Source: UBA2421 sp002343075 (GTDB lineage Bacteria; Planctomycetota; Phycisphaerae; Tepidisphaerales; Tepidisphaeraceae). Taken from it: a stretch of 64,000 nt of DNA. The notes beneath the pieces were generated by a model. That model did no database searches, was not told where the DNA came from, and saw only the letters and a program-made list of their open reading frames with translations. Positions 26,101 to 34,681 of the stretch are shown piece after piece (within the stretch, counting starts at the first letter, position 1; the number at the start of each line of letters is the position of its first letter). The translations under genes were made by a program, and so were the position numbers. Location: assembly GCA_937982565.1 (NCBI GenBank), contig CALJLN010000051.1, positions 1 to 64,000 of the forward strand. Direction: 5' to 3'.

Positions 26101-29100
26101 CGAGCAGAATCGTGCGCCGGGTGACGCGGAAATCGGTATCGCGCATGTCTTCGGCGTTGACGGCGGCGATGGCCGAGCGAAGTAGAATCATCTGATCGGG
26201 CCGCAAGCGCGGGAGGGACGCGTTGGCTTGGAAATTCGTCGTCGGTGGCGTCGTGGTCAACGGTGGCACAAAATCAGTCGAGTTGCCTGTGCCGGCTTCA
26301 TCGAGCACAAAGCTGCGAATCGGTGAGCGGAACATGCGGGCGGGGTGCTGCTCATGCTGCACGGGAATCGCAAGACCCGAATCAACCGCAGGGGCAACAT
26401 ATGGAACTTGCGTGTAAGCGACAATTGTTCCGTCCTGATCCAGCCCGCGCGCCGTGGATGTTGGCCGAAAGTCATTGTCCAACCCCAGCACGCCGGAGTC
26501 GAACCTGCTCCCGTGGTAGGGGTTGTAGATCGTCCCGCCGAGGCTGGCTTCTGCTGCTCGAATCGCTCGCTCGAACGACGTGCCGGAGTTGATAAGCGAT
26601 GTCGTGCCTGTGGTACCGACCGTTTCGGCCCAGTCTTCGGCCATCACACTCCAGAAGCCGCGCCACAACTCGCCAAACGGCGCGGTGTTGGCAGAGATCT
26701 TGCTGGTGGTTGCGGTCATAGCAGAGTTGGTGCCGGTGCCGCCGGTGATGAACGACTCTTTGTAGGTTGCCATCGCACTGAAAGTGCCGACCGCGGGTCC
26801 GAGTTGCGCGGTTTCGTTGCCGACGACGTTGATCGTGTAATAGTCGCCGTCGAAAAACTGGTGTGTGTTCACGCCCGCGGGATCGCCGAAGCCGGTGATG
26901 ATGGAATAGGCGTTATTGTTGATGCTCCCCGCCGCTAGATCGGATCGATAATCGGCCACTTGCGCGGGTACATCCACGCGACCCTGGGCTTCGGTTCGTG
27001 GACCAATGACGCTGCTTACGCCATTGGAAGTAACGAGCAGCGGTCGAATGCTGCGGAAGAATGCGAATGGTGCGTTGGGGGGATCGACCACAAAACGCCC
27101 AAATCCATAGTACCGGTCGAAGTTAAAGTTGATATCAAACCACGCGTCGACCGAGGTATTGACTCCCGTTGCCGCGGCGGTGGCACCGACGGGGTAGCTC
27201 TTCAATCCGAATGCAGGGTTGATCGTCGTGCCCTGCGGGCCACGGTTACGATTTCCGGCGCTATTGAAAATTGAATCAAGTGAATTCGCGCCCCCGCCGT
27301 AAGTACCCGTGCGCCCCGCTTCGAGAAAGAGCTGGTCGATGGTGCCCGGCGATACGTCTGTATTGACCAATACCCCGCCGCGATAAGCAAGAGCCGCCCC
27401 ATCACTCGCAAGATCGAACCAGCGCAACTTTCGATCGGCCGCGGGGCCACCTGCGGCAATCACATCATTCGGGTTGCCGCCGGCACCATTGTTATCGCCG
27501 ATGGCAAGATATCTGGGGCGCGACGCAGAGAGCGCATCGAGCGCTTCGGTTTGCGTACGGAAACGAAAGTCGGGGCGACTTTCGAAAGTCCAGTTGGCCC
27601 CGATGAGCCGATCTTGCGAAGGTCGTGTGCCTAGCGAAAGCGCGATCGTCGCGGTGTTGAGATTAAACCCAAAGCGATAGATATTGATCCACGACATCTC
27701 GCGCAGAGCCGGATCATCGCCTTGCGAGCTAAACGATGGAACCGGGTAGTAAATACGGCGAGATTCACTTAGGTCACCGATGTTGTCATTCTCGCCGACG
27801 TAAATCGACGGCGCACCCATGACACGTGCCTGATCGGCGCTGATCATCATATCGCGCAGGCCGACATTACCCCGGAAGATGCCAAAATTTGGGAATGTGC
27901 CAATGCGAGCGAGGTTGGAATTGGGTTGACTGTAGTCAAAGCCAAAATCGCCATCGCTTCCGCTGGCATACTCGAAGCCAGTGCTGGCCCACGCGGTGTT
28001 GATGTTGATGGCGCTGTTGTTGTCGATGACGCGCACGGCCATGTAGTAGGTGATGCCGGCTAGTTCGCCGACGGGGAGTTTGCGATAGATGCTGTCGGCG
28101 ATGCCATCGCCATCTGCGTCGGCGGCGAGGACGGGGCCGGTGACGTAGCGCGCATCATTGTTGGCATTCCACGCACCGGATCGCCAGCGGGCCGCGACGT
28201 AGTTGTTGTAGACGTAGAACGCCGGGTAGCTCTTGCCATCTTTCCCGACGACGGTTGTCGGGGCGAAGGAGAAGTACTGTTTCGGGTCGCACTTTTCCCA
28301 CCAGGCCCCGCCCGGAGTCAATGGGAAAACCGGCAACCCACCGCCGGGCTGCGTGGCGATGGTGCTATTCGAACCGGCACTGATGATCGTGCGAACGTAA
28401 TAGTCAAAAGAACCGGCAACCTGAGCGGGCACCATCACAACTTCGCCTGTCTTGTAGGCGACGCCGTTCTCGTACCGTCTGACAAGATCGATCGGGCCGA
28501 TGTCCGGGCTGACGTTGGCAACGAGCGGCGTGGGCCGAACCAACTGGTTGTTATCCGGTGGTTCATAGCGCAGGCCTTGCGCCAGCTCGACGTTGGTAAA
28601 AGTCGGCCAACTGACTGTGCGCCACATTGGCCTGGGAATGCGCACGTTGTTACCCGACTGGAGGGAATGCGTGATTTGCAAAAACGGTTCCCGCACACCC
28701 AGGAAAGGGTCGGTCAGGGGGGAATCGATGGGTTTGTAGGCGCTGGGGGCGGCGATGGTGCCGGGGTTGCGGACGGTGGTGGCGTTGGCGATGGCGGGGT
28801 CGGTGTTTTGTAATGCGGTGGGGTCGAGGATGTCGTTGAGGATTTCGCCTTGCAGGTAGACCTGCCCGGCCTCGAAGATGAACTCTTTTTGCGTGTTGAT
28901 CACATGTTGCACCGATGCGGCGCGATCGAGGCGGGTGGTGGTCAGAAATGCGGTGGCGACGAGGGCCAGCAGCACCAGCAGCGCCACGACGAGGACGAGC
29001 ACCGACCCGCGCCGGCCCGCTGCGGTGCCGTGGGGCGGCTGGGCGGGGGTGGGGCGCTGGATCGAGTCGGTCGCGTCGGTCAGTCGGCTCGTCATTCGTG

Positions 29101-29134
29101 ATAAGCTTTGTGATAAGCGTGGTGAAAAACTCAT
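23147..29134 (-). CDS. Giant GspK-like pseudopilin
   Basis: About 1,995 residues, with AGAGGT 5 nt before ATG 29,134. An N-terminal prepilin-like helix follows a basic leader: RRGSVLVLVVALLVLLALVA, matching PilX/GspK-type minor pseudopilins rather than the FTLxE type. GspK hallmarks are helix-hairpin segments: NSAININTAWAS (about residue 390) and EGLVNINSASERVLAMLPWV (about 1,760), followed by SQPFLSMWDLYRVPEF. Typical GspK proteins are about 300-350 residues, so this one is some six times larger, with long Asn/Thr/Pro-rich inserts between the two segments. It probably works with the GspF/pseudopilin set at 45.8-55.5 kb. Monocistronic as far as seen. Confidence 0.75.
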   Translation of the reverse strand: MSFSPRLSQSLSRMTSRLTDATDSIQRPTPAQPPHGTAAGRRGSVLVLVVALLVLLALVATAFLTTTRLDRAASVQHVINTQKEFIFEAGQVYLQGEILNDILDPTALQNTDPAIANATTVRNPGTIAAPSAYKPIDSPLTDPFLGVREPFLQITHSLQSGNNVRIPRPMWRTVSWPTFTNVELAQGLRYEPPDNNQLVRPTPLVANVSPDIGPIDLVRRYENGVAYKTGEVVMVPAQVAGSFDYYVRTIISAGSNSTIATQPGGGLPVFPLTPGGAWWEKCDPKQYFSFAPTTVVGKDGKSYPAFYVYNNYVAARWRSGAWNANNDARYVTGPVLAADADGDGIADSIYRKLPVGELAGITYYMAVRVIDNNSAININTAWASTGFEYASGSDGDFGFDYSQPNSNLARIGTFPNFGIFRGNVGLRDMMISADQARVMGAPSIYVGENDNIGDLSESRRIYYPVPSFSSQGDDPALREMSWINIYRFGFNLNTATIALSLGTRPSQDRLIGANWTFESRPDFRFRTQTEALDALSASRPRYLAIGDNNGAGGNPNDVIAAGGPAADRKLRWFDLASDGAALAYRGGVLVNTDVSPGTIDQLFLEAGRTGTYGGGANSLDSIFNSAGNRNRGPQGTTINPAFGLKSYPVGATAAATGVNTSVDAWFDINFNFDRYYGFGRFVVDPPNAPFAFFRSIRPLLVTSNGVSSVIGPRTEAQGRVDVPAQVADYRSDLAAGSINNNAYSIITGFGDPAGVNTHQFFDGDYYTINVVGNETAQLGPAVGTFSAMATYKESFITGGTGTNSAMTATTSKISANTAPFGELWRGFWSVMAEDWAETVGTTGTTSLINSGTSFERAIRAAEASLGGTIYNPYHGSRFDSGVLGLDNDFRPTSTARGLDQDGTIVAYTQVPYVAPAVDSGLAIPVQHEQHPARMFRSPIRSFVLDEAGTGNSTDFVPPLTTTPPTTNFQANASLPRLRPDQMILLRSAIAAVNAEDMRDTDFRVTRRTILLEASGQIPQPTTDGTLPDGGQVAVTINGFEPQPFITEVFAHTDTTTERGTGAANANTGYIAIELHNPYPFPIDIRNCKIGLINRWDSKQPGYPAMRVMDSETTDPSGGGLFIVLSNASSNLDDPSHFPPTVVPANGYLVLENYDAGGTAAATNAAQSRPNSAGLNALTGSADGAGAIEIGTAGRRANFAFVANLHRVLNREFVLMRPIDVELDPEPEAGDPANFLNEQTNGFLRREMSAVTNAGFNAGTAEATSVRTLVYADPIIHPSGATRAARAERTAAVDMVPLDSFDFTGLTLSTEPAAIDTLPAFARTNGVANAWHYVRGNESLSSTIPNDIGTGAWRFVYPGRYDGTKFVARAAGPSPLGRQQGTIDAGTWVDADPTSSTVAPWDELGTEGPTVGPGIRLGRSDAVASYRYAFNLGQFERGEFPIPLAAGGFAPAGIRPADPANYGLGYFYPAVPTNSVPSNPLEIRQSTQPAHAPFGGFGRNGDLLAVPFIGSYRIQVARNIGNNGTIGGVPIRELVLEMNAITMDAAMAEDTDVNDDPIVGPATNQITPDIGEQGREQIGRFMPLRKTWLPVTAIAASGNDPFANNAEPFDYAGNVAWLAGNGNFPVLYDDLVPDILNGDVSAGAYGFTNLNRYRWASDLFDFFTVRSAADDYLPNVKPATGKENFLADARAVRNTETAEPNTSVEVNQPIEGLVNINSASERVLAMLPWVPDGKNIVAATFTVVPQDWLTFVDNGSGAVLTEANGVPDNLEMARAIVRFRDGFNARNVTYLGYPSSDYFDAVSAAGSFRSQPFLSMWDLYRVPEFRNVQSILLDPTFGNGNPTFTLRRFLDDRFGDISPFPHDFNEFDFREKAFAPGDRVILNGVRFECTVAHKSDNTNAPPNNQFWRQETDGTTRGFSRAMFDYEEQSLLLTRVSNLITTRSDVFTAYLLLEGWQNAGTPQAELKVSRRQAFFLDRSQTTPGTIELKAPVPIPVD

Positions 29135-29486
29135 TCGTACCTCTCTATCGCAACACACTCGCGTTTTCATTGCTTGACTTGCGAGCCACTCGTGCCGGCG
29201 ACCGTCGCTACTTGTCTCGTCGCGTCTCGGCGGGCCGCTTTGTTTGTCTAACTCATGCCCGCAGCGGCGGTTACGCCATCGCGGGTGCCGTCTATGTATA
29301 CGTCATGTCCCGTGACCGGCGATGGGCAGTTTTGGCCGCGGCGCGGGTATTTTGCCGCCGCGACCCCGCCGGTGCCCGGTTGGCTGCCCGATAACCGAGG
29401 GCACTGGGTAGGCCAGAACGAGGCCGCCGGTGGAGGATGAATCCGCTGGTGGTTCAATCGGTGTTGTGACGCCGTGACTTCCGGGG
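29135..29486. other. Intergenic region without a supported gene
   Basis: About 350 bp between two minus-strand genes. Short frames overlap here on both strands but none has a ribosome-binding site or recognisable product. It should contain the promoter of the giant pseudopilin gene; no clear -35/-10 pair is visible. Confidence 0.4.
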
Positions 29487-30821
29487 CTAGTTTTGCTTCG
29501 CGAAGCCGGGTGCGCCGGGGTGAACGATGCGTTCGAGGGCGTTGGCGGCGGTGTAACCGGTATAGCCGCCGGGCGGTTGGGGGCGTGCGGCACCGATGAG
29601 CGCGACCGCGATGCTAAACCCCCCCGCCAGCCCCGCCGCCAGCCAGGCGCTTCGGGTGTGCCGCGCTTTCAACCACGCGCCGCACCAAAACAGCAACAGC
29701 GGGCTGAACGCGATAAACCATCTTGTGGCAAACCCCGCATCGACAAAACTGATTCTGCTCAGCACGATCGCCAGCACACTCACCACCCCCGCGATGAGCG
29801 TCGCCCCGGCAAGCCACTTCACGCTCTCCGGCCAGTTGCGATGCATCATCATCGCCACCCCCACCGCGCCCAGAAGCAGCAGCGGAAAATGGCTGAGCAG
29901 GCCGTGCGTGCCGACGGTGGCGGTGAATAATCGATCGATGTGATATGCCAGCCAGGGTCCCGGGCCGGAATCGATATCACCGGAGATGTCATCGATGGTA
30001 AAAATTGGCGGCTGCGCTGCCAGCTCGGCGATGGGGCCGGGCGTCGGCTGGGCGTGCAATGCGTGATGCAGAACCATCGGTGCGATCGAGCCAATGATAT
30101 ACATCGCGATGGCGATGACACGGAAGTGCCACCCGACCGGCCAGGCGATCAATACCATGGGAAGCAAAATTGCAATGGGAAGGGTTGAAGGATCCAGCGC
30201 CGCCGACAGCATCGCGGCCAATCCGGCCAGCGGGCACCAGAGCAGCGCGGCGCGCTCGCGGTGGGACCGGAGCGCCGTGAGCACGCAATACGCCGCCGCA
30301 ATCAGCAGCGCCGCGGCCAGCGCGTGGGCACTGAGCGTGGTTGCATAACTCACCAGCCCGCTGGCGGTAACACACGTCAACCCCAGCGCCGCCCGCTGCG
30401 GCCGATTCAGCTCAAACAGGCGGCCCATGCGATAGATCAGCCCGGCGGAGAGCGCCACCGGCAACGTCACGCCGATTGCAATCAGCATGTATGCCATCAG
30501 CGTCGGGTTGTTGGAAAAATCGAATCCCAGCGTCTGCATCAACCACGCCGGGCCTGCCAGCACGAGCGCAAACGTCGGTGAGGGCGTGGTGAGGCTCTGC
30601 AGCGAGATCGGCGGAGTGTCGGCGATATAAAGCTTGCCGGTGAGATTCTGCCGTACCATCTCTACCAGCTGCGCCTCTTCCGCGGGCAGTTCGACAGGGT
30701 GCTGCAGCGGGCGCAACATCGGCAGGCAAAACACCAGCAGCGCGATCGGCCCCGCCAGCGCCCAGGGGCGCACCCAGGGCTTGCGCGCGGCTGGCAGAAA
30801 ATGAGCGGCGACGGACGACAT
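29487..30821 (-). CDS. Polytopic membrane protein, possible GT-C glycosyltransferase-like
   Basis: A 444-residue protein with about ten to eleven hydrophobic segments. It begins with a cytoplasmic N-terminus and a first helix (ALAGPIALLVFCLPMLRPL) followed by an outer loop (ELPAEEAQLVEMVRQNLTGK). The layout, a first extracytoplasmic loop with acidic residues and many helices, is reminiscent of GT-C fold glycosyltransferases and of planctomycete DUF families of that type. I see no diagnostic DxD-type motif I would rely on. The C-terminus FAKQN is soluble. It is followed on the same strand by the pseudopilin gene. Confidence 0.65.
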   Translation of the reverse strand: MSSVAAHFLPAARKPWVRPWALAGPIALLVFCLPMLRPLQHPVELPAEEAQLVEMVRQNLTGKLYIADTPPISLQSLTTPSPTFALVLAGPAWLMQTLGFDFSNNPTLMAYMLIAIGVTLPVALSAGLIYRMGRLFELNRPQRAALGLTCVTASGLVSYATTLSAHALAAALLIAAAYCVLTALRSHRERAALLWCPLAGLAAMLSAALDPSTLPIAILLPMVLIAWPVGWHFRVIAIAMYIIGSIAPMVLHHALHAQPTPGPIAELAAQPPIFTIDDISGDIDSGPGPWLAYHIDRLFTATVGTHGLLSHFPLLLLGAVGVAMMMHRNWPESVKWLAGATLIAGVVSVLAIVLSRISFVDAGFATRWFIAFSPLLLFWCGAWLKARHTRSAWLAAGLAGGFSIAVALIGAARPQPPGGYTGYTAANALERIVHPGAPGFAKQN

Positions 30822-30884
30822 CTCTTTTCAACAGCAACACGCGCCCCCAGGCGAAGCCGCGTTGCCGAACTCTCATTTGCCAAA

Positions 30885-31679
30885 TCAATACTGCTTCAGA
30901 AACTGCACCACGTTCTGCACGAGCTTATCGCCGAGGCGTGCGTAGCGTGGGTAGTGCTTTTCCGTGTCAGCCCGAATCTGCGCCACACCCTCGCCACCGA
31001 GCGCCTGCTGTGCCGCCGCGCCATCGGCCGATAGCATCGCTTCAATGTCCGGCCGCGTCATCTCGAAATGATATTGAAATCCGAAAAGCTGCGTCTTAAA
31101 CCGAAACGCCTGCACCTTGCATAGCCTGCTCGAACTAAGCAGCGCATTGCCCGGCGGTGGCGCCGGCGCGTTGGGGGGAAGGTTGGCCGGCGGGGGGAGC
31201 TTGGGTAGGTCAAACGTGTCATGATGCCAGTGAAACATCGGCGCGCCGTCCATCATCCCATAGACCATCGGCTCGGTGCCGCCGGGAAATGGGAACGTTA
31301 CCGGTGCCCAGCCAAACTCGGGGGCCGGTGAAGCCGCTCCTTCGGGGCCGGCGACATTCGGATAGACCTTCGCCCCGGCGGCGTGCGCCAGTAGCTGCGC
31401 GCCCAGGGCGATTCCGAGCACCGGCCTGTCGGCATCGACCAGCCGCTTCAGCAGTGCCACTTCGTTCGCCAGATAAGGATGCTTGTCCGAACCCACGTCG
31501 GCGACGCGCATCGGCCCGCCGAGCGAAACGAGGATGCGGATCGATTCCAGGTCAGTCGGTATTTCATCACCTTTGTAGACATGACGGACTTCGCATGGAA
31601 TTCCGAAGTCGCGAAAGATCGGAATGAATCGCCCGGGACTCAGGTGCGGGGCGTGCTGGAGAAACACGGCATTGCTCAT
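30885..31679 (-). CDS. Class I glutamine amidotransferase-like protein lacking the catalytic Cys
   Basis: A 264-residue protein of the GMP-synthase-like class I GATase family. Family segments: LVSLGGPMRVAD (oxyanion region), RPVLGIALGAQLLA (nucleophile elbow), MFHWHHDTFDLP and FGFQYHFEMT (His and Glu of the triad). The elbow normally reads GICLGAQ or GVCLGHQ; here codon 31,407-31,409 is GCC, giving Ala91 in place of Cys. The His and Glu remain. The protein therefore cannot hydrolyse glutamine by the usual mechanism and may be a pseudoenzyme that still binds a partner or ligand. The start is placed at MSNAVFLQHAPHL; upstream frame to 31,754 lacks support. Separated by 63 bp from the membrane-protein gene. 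Confidence 0.8.
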   Translation of the reverse strand: MSNAVFLQHAPHLSPGRFIPIFRDFGIPCEVRHVYKGDEIPTDLESIRILVSLGGPMRVADVGSDKHPYLANEVALLKRLVDADRPVLGIALGAQLLAHAAGAKVYPNVAGPEGAASPAPEFGWAPVTFPFPGGTEPMVYGMMDGAPMFHWHHDTFDLPKLPPPANLPPNAPAPPPGNALLSSSRLCKVQAFRFKTQLFGFQYHFEMTRPDIEAMLSADGAAAQQALGGEGVAQIRADTEKHYPRYARLGDKLVQNVVQFLKQY

Positions 31680-31841
31680 ATTCCGGGCATGATCGGCGCG
31701 ACACCGAGAAGCGTCAAGAATCCACACCTTTCGCAGCCGGGCAACTGTGTTCACCAGAATTTGTTTGCAAAAGGTTAGTACTGCGGTTGTAAGTATATTA
31801 TCGATAGATGTTTATAAATTACTGAGAAGGGAAGATTTCAC

Positions 31842-31870
31842 TTGACAAACACCTAACAAAAGCCTATAAC
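31842..31870 (+). promoter_or_regulatory. Sigma-70-type promoter for the HTH-ATPase island
   Basis: TTGACA (31,842-31,847), a 17-bp spacer and TATAAC (31,865-31,870). This is an unusually good match to the housekeeping consensus in an otherwise GC-rich window, and the surrounding 100 bp are AT-rich. Transcription would start near 31,877-31,880, leaving about a 100-nt leader before ATG 31,980. Confidence 0.65.
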
Positions 31871-31979
31871 TCACCAATGTTTTATGAGTATCGAACTTTT
31901 CGGGCCTCGTAATGCCTTCCCACCCTCTGCGGGTCGGCGGGTCGGCGAGTCGGGGCTGTGGATACTTCGGAGGCCTCTG

Positions 31980-32438
31980 ATGATCACCCTCAATCCTCTC
32001 AACATTCAGCGGTGGACCGACGATGACCACCGCGCCCGCAGCCGGGAAATGGCCGACTGCCGCGCGTCGGCCCGGCAGACGCTCCGCGCCCGCGCAGCGC
32101 TCCTGGCCCGGCACGACCGGCTCATCCTCGAACTCATCTGCCTCGATATGATGCCCGTCCGCCGCGCCGCAGAACTGCTTCAACTGGACCCCGGCACGGT
32201 CAGCCGGCGCGCCCGTGTGCTGCTCCGGCGGGTGATGTCGCGCTATGTCTCGGTTGTCCTCGACGCGGGTGACGCCCTGACCGATCTCGAACGAACCATC
32301 GCAGTCCGCGCCCATGTCTCGCGAACGAGCGCTTCTGCCCTGGCCAAGTCGCTCGGGCTGAGTGCGTTCGAAGTGCATCGCCGGCGTGCAACCGTCATCG
32401 GGTGGTATCGCGGGAAGACCGGACAACTGCCGTCGTAA
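31980..32438 (+). CDS. Double helix-turn-helix DNA-binding protein
   Basis: A 152-residue, Arg-rich protein with two HTH units. The first is RLILELICLDMMPVRRAAELLQLDPGTVSRRARVLLRRV, similar to a sigma-70 region 4 or transposase-type HTH. The second is RTIAVRAHVSRTSASALAKSLGLSAFEVHRRR. GGAGG precedes ATG 31,980 by 7 nt; the earlier ATG at 31,884 lies only 14 bp after the -10 element and is not a plausible translation start. The ABC-type ATPase gene begins 80 bp downstream. It is probably a regulator of, or DNA-recognition factor for, the following genes. Confidence 0.68.
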   Translation: MITLNPLNIQRWTDDDHRARSREMADCRASARQTLRARAALLARHDRLILELICLDMMPVRRAAELLQLDPGTVSRRARVLLRRVMSRYVSVVLDAGDALTDLERTIAVRAHVSRTSASALAKSLGLSAFEVHRRRATVIGWYRGKTGQLPS

Positions 32439-32518
32439 GTAACTGTTATCGCTACGATTGCATATGCATAGTAAGTAGCCGCCGCGCGAATCGCGGCACT
32501 CTGAAAGGAGCGGGAAGG

Positions 32519-33172
32519 ATGAACACCGACCGAATGCGAATCGCCGCAGTACGCAACTGGTTCGAGCTGGACCGTTCGCCCCGGCCGATGTTCCGGCCCG
32601 CGCTCCATGCGGCGCCGCCGACGTGCCCTTTGCCGGCGGCGGGGCAAATCCTGCTTCTGACCGGCCCGAGCGGTTCTGGCAAGACGACACTGCTCCGCGC
32701 GATTCACAAACAGGCAGCAAAATTGGATGACGCTCGCCCGTGGATCGATCTTGCATTGTTGTCCGCGCCCAATCGCGCGCTGATTAACTGTCTGCGACAT
32801 TCCGAGCTTCGCGATGCGATGCACCTGCTTGCCGGCGTGGGGTTGGCCGAGGCGTCGCTGTTGTTGAAAAGTGCCCGATTCCTGAGTGAAGGGCAGCATT
32901 TTCGCCTGCGCGTCGCGATGGGGCTGGAGCGGGCGCAGCGGGAGCGGGCCGGGTGCCTGCTGGTGTGCGACGAGTTTGCCGCGCCGCTGGATGACGTCAC
33001 CGCCGCCACGGTGGCCATGACGATTCGCCGTGCCGTCGATGTAAAAAGTGGAATTGCAATGATCCTCGCCACCGGCCGCGAGTCGCTTGCCGGCGCGCTG
33101 GCTCCCGACATCATCGCGCGGTGCGACTTCGGGACGATCGCTGTTACGACTTCAACCACCCAATCAAAATGA
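32519..33172 (+). CDS. ABC-type ATPase (ATPase half of a COG2401-like pair)
   Basis: A 217-residue soluble ATPase. Walker A LLTGPSGSGKTTLLRAI (about 43-59), an ABC signature variant LSEGQHFRLRVAMGLERA (about 122-140), Walker B CLLVCDEFAAPLDD (about 146-160) with the D-loop PLDD. No membrane segments and no transporter genes are nearby. The region LALLSAPNRALINCL... and DEFAAPLDDVTAATVA match my recollection of COG2401, 'ABC-type ATPase fused to a predicted acetyltransferase domain'. The acetyltransferase is a separate gene at 33,975. AAGGAG and GAAGG precede the ATG. The 3' end overlaps the convergent zinc-ribbon gene by 29 bp. Confidence 0.8.
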   Translation: MNTDRMRIAAVRNWFELDRSPRPMFRPALHAAPPTCPLPAAGQILLLTGPSGSGKTTLLRAIHKQAAKLDDARPWIDLALLSAPNRALINCLRHSELRDAMHLLAGVGLAEASLLLKSARFLSEGQHFRLRVAMGLERAQRERAGCLLVCDEFAAPLDDVTAATVAMTIRRAVDVKSGIAMILATGRESLAGALAPDIIARCDFGTIAVTTSTTQSK

Positions 33173-33815
33173 CAATCGCCAGCACAACCGCCACCCCGCC
33201 GAGCACATATAGCTGCGTCTTGCTGTGCTCCTCGAAGTGTTTGCCATCGATTTTCCGGAATCGCTTGCTGCCCGGCTTGGTGACCTCGCGCGCCTCGCGC
33301 AGGCAGCGCTGGCACATTAGTCGGCCATCAAACTTACCAAGCGATTCGCGCTTCACCACCCGGAAACACTTCGGACATTTAACGCCCTTGGGTTTGCCTT
33401 CGGATTGTTCTCTCTTGGCGCAGTCGAGGCAGATGTATCCCCGGCTGTCTTTCAATCGGCGGTGTCCTGAGACGTTTTTGTCGCAGAGCACGCAACGCTT
33501 CTCGGTCTGCGTCGCGGCCTCGGGGACGATGGCTTCTGATTGCGCGGTGTCGGAGGAGTCGGGTTTCTGCCGCGAAGCAATGGCGTCTTCCTCGTCGCCC
33601 GCCGCGCTGCCGGGTTCATCGGAGAGCGAGATTGAGCCGAGTGCGCCGCTGGAAGGCATGTCGTCGGCTGGCGTGGTTGGGAAAGCGGGCGTTCGTCGGG
33701 CTTTTGGCGCATCGGCAAAGCAGGTGCATGGCGCACCTTGCACGGTGACCTCGGTAGCCCCCACCACCCCGCCGCAGTCGGGACACAAAATGATGTCTGT
33801 ATCAGGCGCACTCAT
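33144..33815 (-). CDS. Zinc-ribbon protein with C-terminal membrane anchor
   Basis: A 223-residue protein with four CxxC-type pairs: ILCPDCGG near the N-terminus, then CVLCDK, YICLDCAK, VKCPKCFR and MCQRCLR in the second half. An acidic, disordered linker separates the first from the others, and a single C-terminal helix (LYVLGGVAVVLAIVILIGWL) ends the protein. It is probably a tail-anchored membrane protein with several zinc ribbons. It lies on the opposite strand inside the ATPase/GNAT island and overlaps the ATPase 3' end by 29 bp, so it may not belong to the same system. The start at MSAPDTDIILC is supported by position before the first zinc pair. Confidence 0.75.
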   Translation of the reverse strand: MSAPDTDIILCPDCGGVVGATEVTVQGAPCTCFADAPKARRTPAFPTTPADDMPSSGALGSISLSDEPGSAAGDEEDAIASRQKPDSSDTAQSEAIVPEAATQTEKRCVLCDKNVSGHRRLKDSRGYICLDCAKREQSEGKPKGVKCPKCFRVVKRESLGKFDGRLMCQRCLREAREVTKPGSKRFRKIDGKHFEEHSKTQLYVLGGVAVVLAIVILIGWLKS

Positions 33816-33974
33816 GGCTGTGCAGCAACCATTCCCTGTTTTAGCAACCGCTCGACATGCCCATCTGGCCGGATTGTACGCAAAGTCCACCAGCCGGGCG
33901 GGGGACGGCAGGCAAAGTCAGTCAGGGCCATCACTTACACGAATTCCACCGTCTTCTCAATAAATGGAGGCTTC

Positions 33975-34613
33975 ATGATCATCCAGTGCCCGATTCCCGG
34001 GCGAATCTACGTCGCGCCGGCGAAGTTTAATGAATACAAAACCCTTCGCCGGTTTCACTACCGGCCGGGCGATCCGCGCGTTCCCTGTGACGTGATCGCG
34101 GCCTGGCACCAACTGCCCGGGTGCCCGGCGCGCTGCGTCGGGGTCGCGGTGTTGGCCTGGCCGACGGCGTTTCACCGCGTTCGTTACCACGCGCTGGGCA
34201 TCGCCGACCTGCGCGCCGGCGATCGCATGCGGTTTGCCAATGCCAATGTCCGCACGATCGCCCGCGTTATCGTTCACCCCACCTTCCGGGGCATCGGGCT
34301 GAGCAGTCGACTCGTGCGCGCCCTGATTCTCCGGTGCCCCACGCGCTACATCGAAGCCACTGCCATGATGGCCCGGCTACACCCGCTCTTCGACCGCGCC
34401 GGCATGAAACGCATCGAACGTCCCCCGCCGACGGGCAATCCCAGAGACGCACCCAATCGCGCGCCAACCCTCGCAGCAGGTGGCACAGCCGACAGCAGGA
34501 TGACACCGGCGTTCTACCTGTTCGACAAGTGGATCGATCGGCTGCCTGTGGTCGGCTCGGTCGTTTCCTGCGTGCGGGCAGAAGCAGCCCTGGCCCACTC
34601 CAACACCGGGTGA
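33975..34613 (+). CDS. GNAT acetyltransferase (acetyltransferase half of a COG2401-like pair)
   Basis: A 212-residue protein with a GNAT fold. The core is RTIARVIVHPTFRGIGLSSRLVRAL (about 95-120), where R-x-x-G-x-G/S is the acetyl-CoA pyrophosphate loop, followed by YIEATAMMARLHPLFDRAGM (about 125-145). The latter pattern (E-x-x-A-M-M-A-R-x-x-P-x-F-x-x-A-G-M) is one I associate with the acetyltransferase domain of COG2401 and the Mom-like acyltransferases, not ordinary N-acetyltransferases. GGAGG precedes ATG 33,975. Substrate unknown; DNA base, RNA or protein are all possible. Followed 68 bp later by the small protein and terminase genes on the same strand. Confidence 0.8.
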   Translation: MIIQCPIPGRIYVAPAKFNEYKTLRRFHYRPGDPRVPCDVIAAWHQLPGCPARCVGVAVLAWPTAFHRVRYHALGIADLRAGDRMRFANANVRTIARVIVHPTFRGIGLSSRLVRALILRCPTRYIEATAMMARLHPLFDRAGMKRIERPPPTGNPRDAPNRAPTLAAGGTADSRMTPAFYLFDKWIDRLPVVGSVVSCVRAEAALAHSNTG

Positions 34614-34681
34614 CAGGGCATACCGGCTTTCAGCATTGTTCTATCGTGTTTCCATCAGTCACAACCGAAAGGAGCCTTGTC

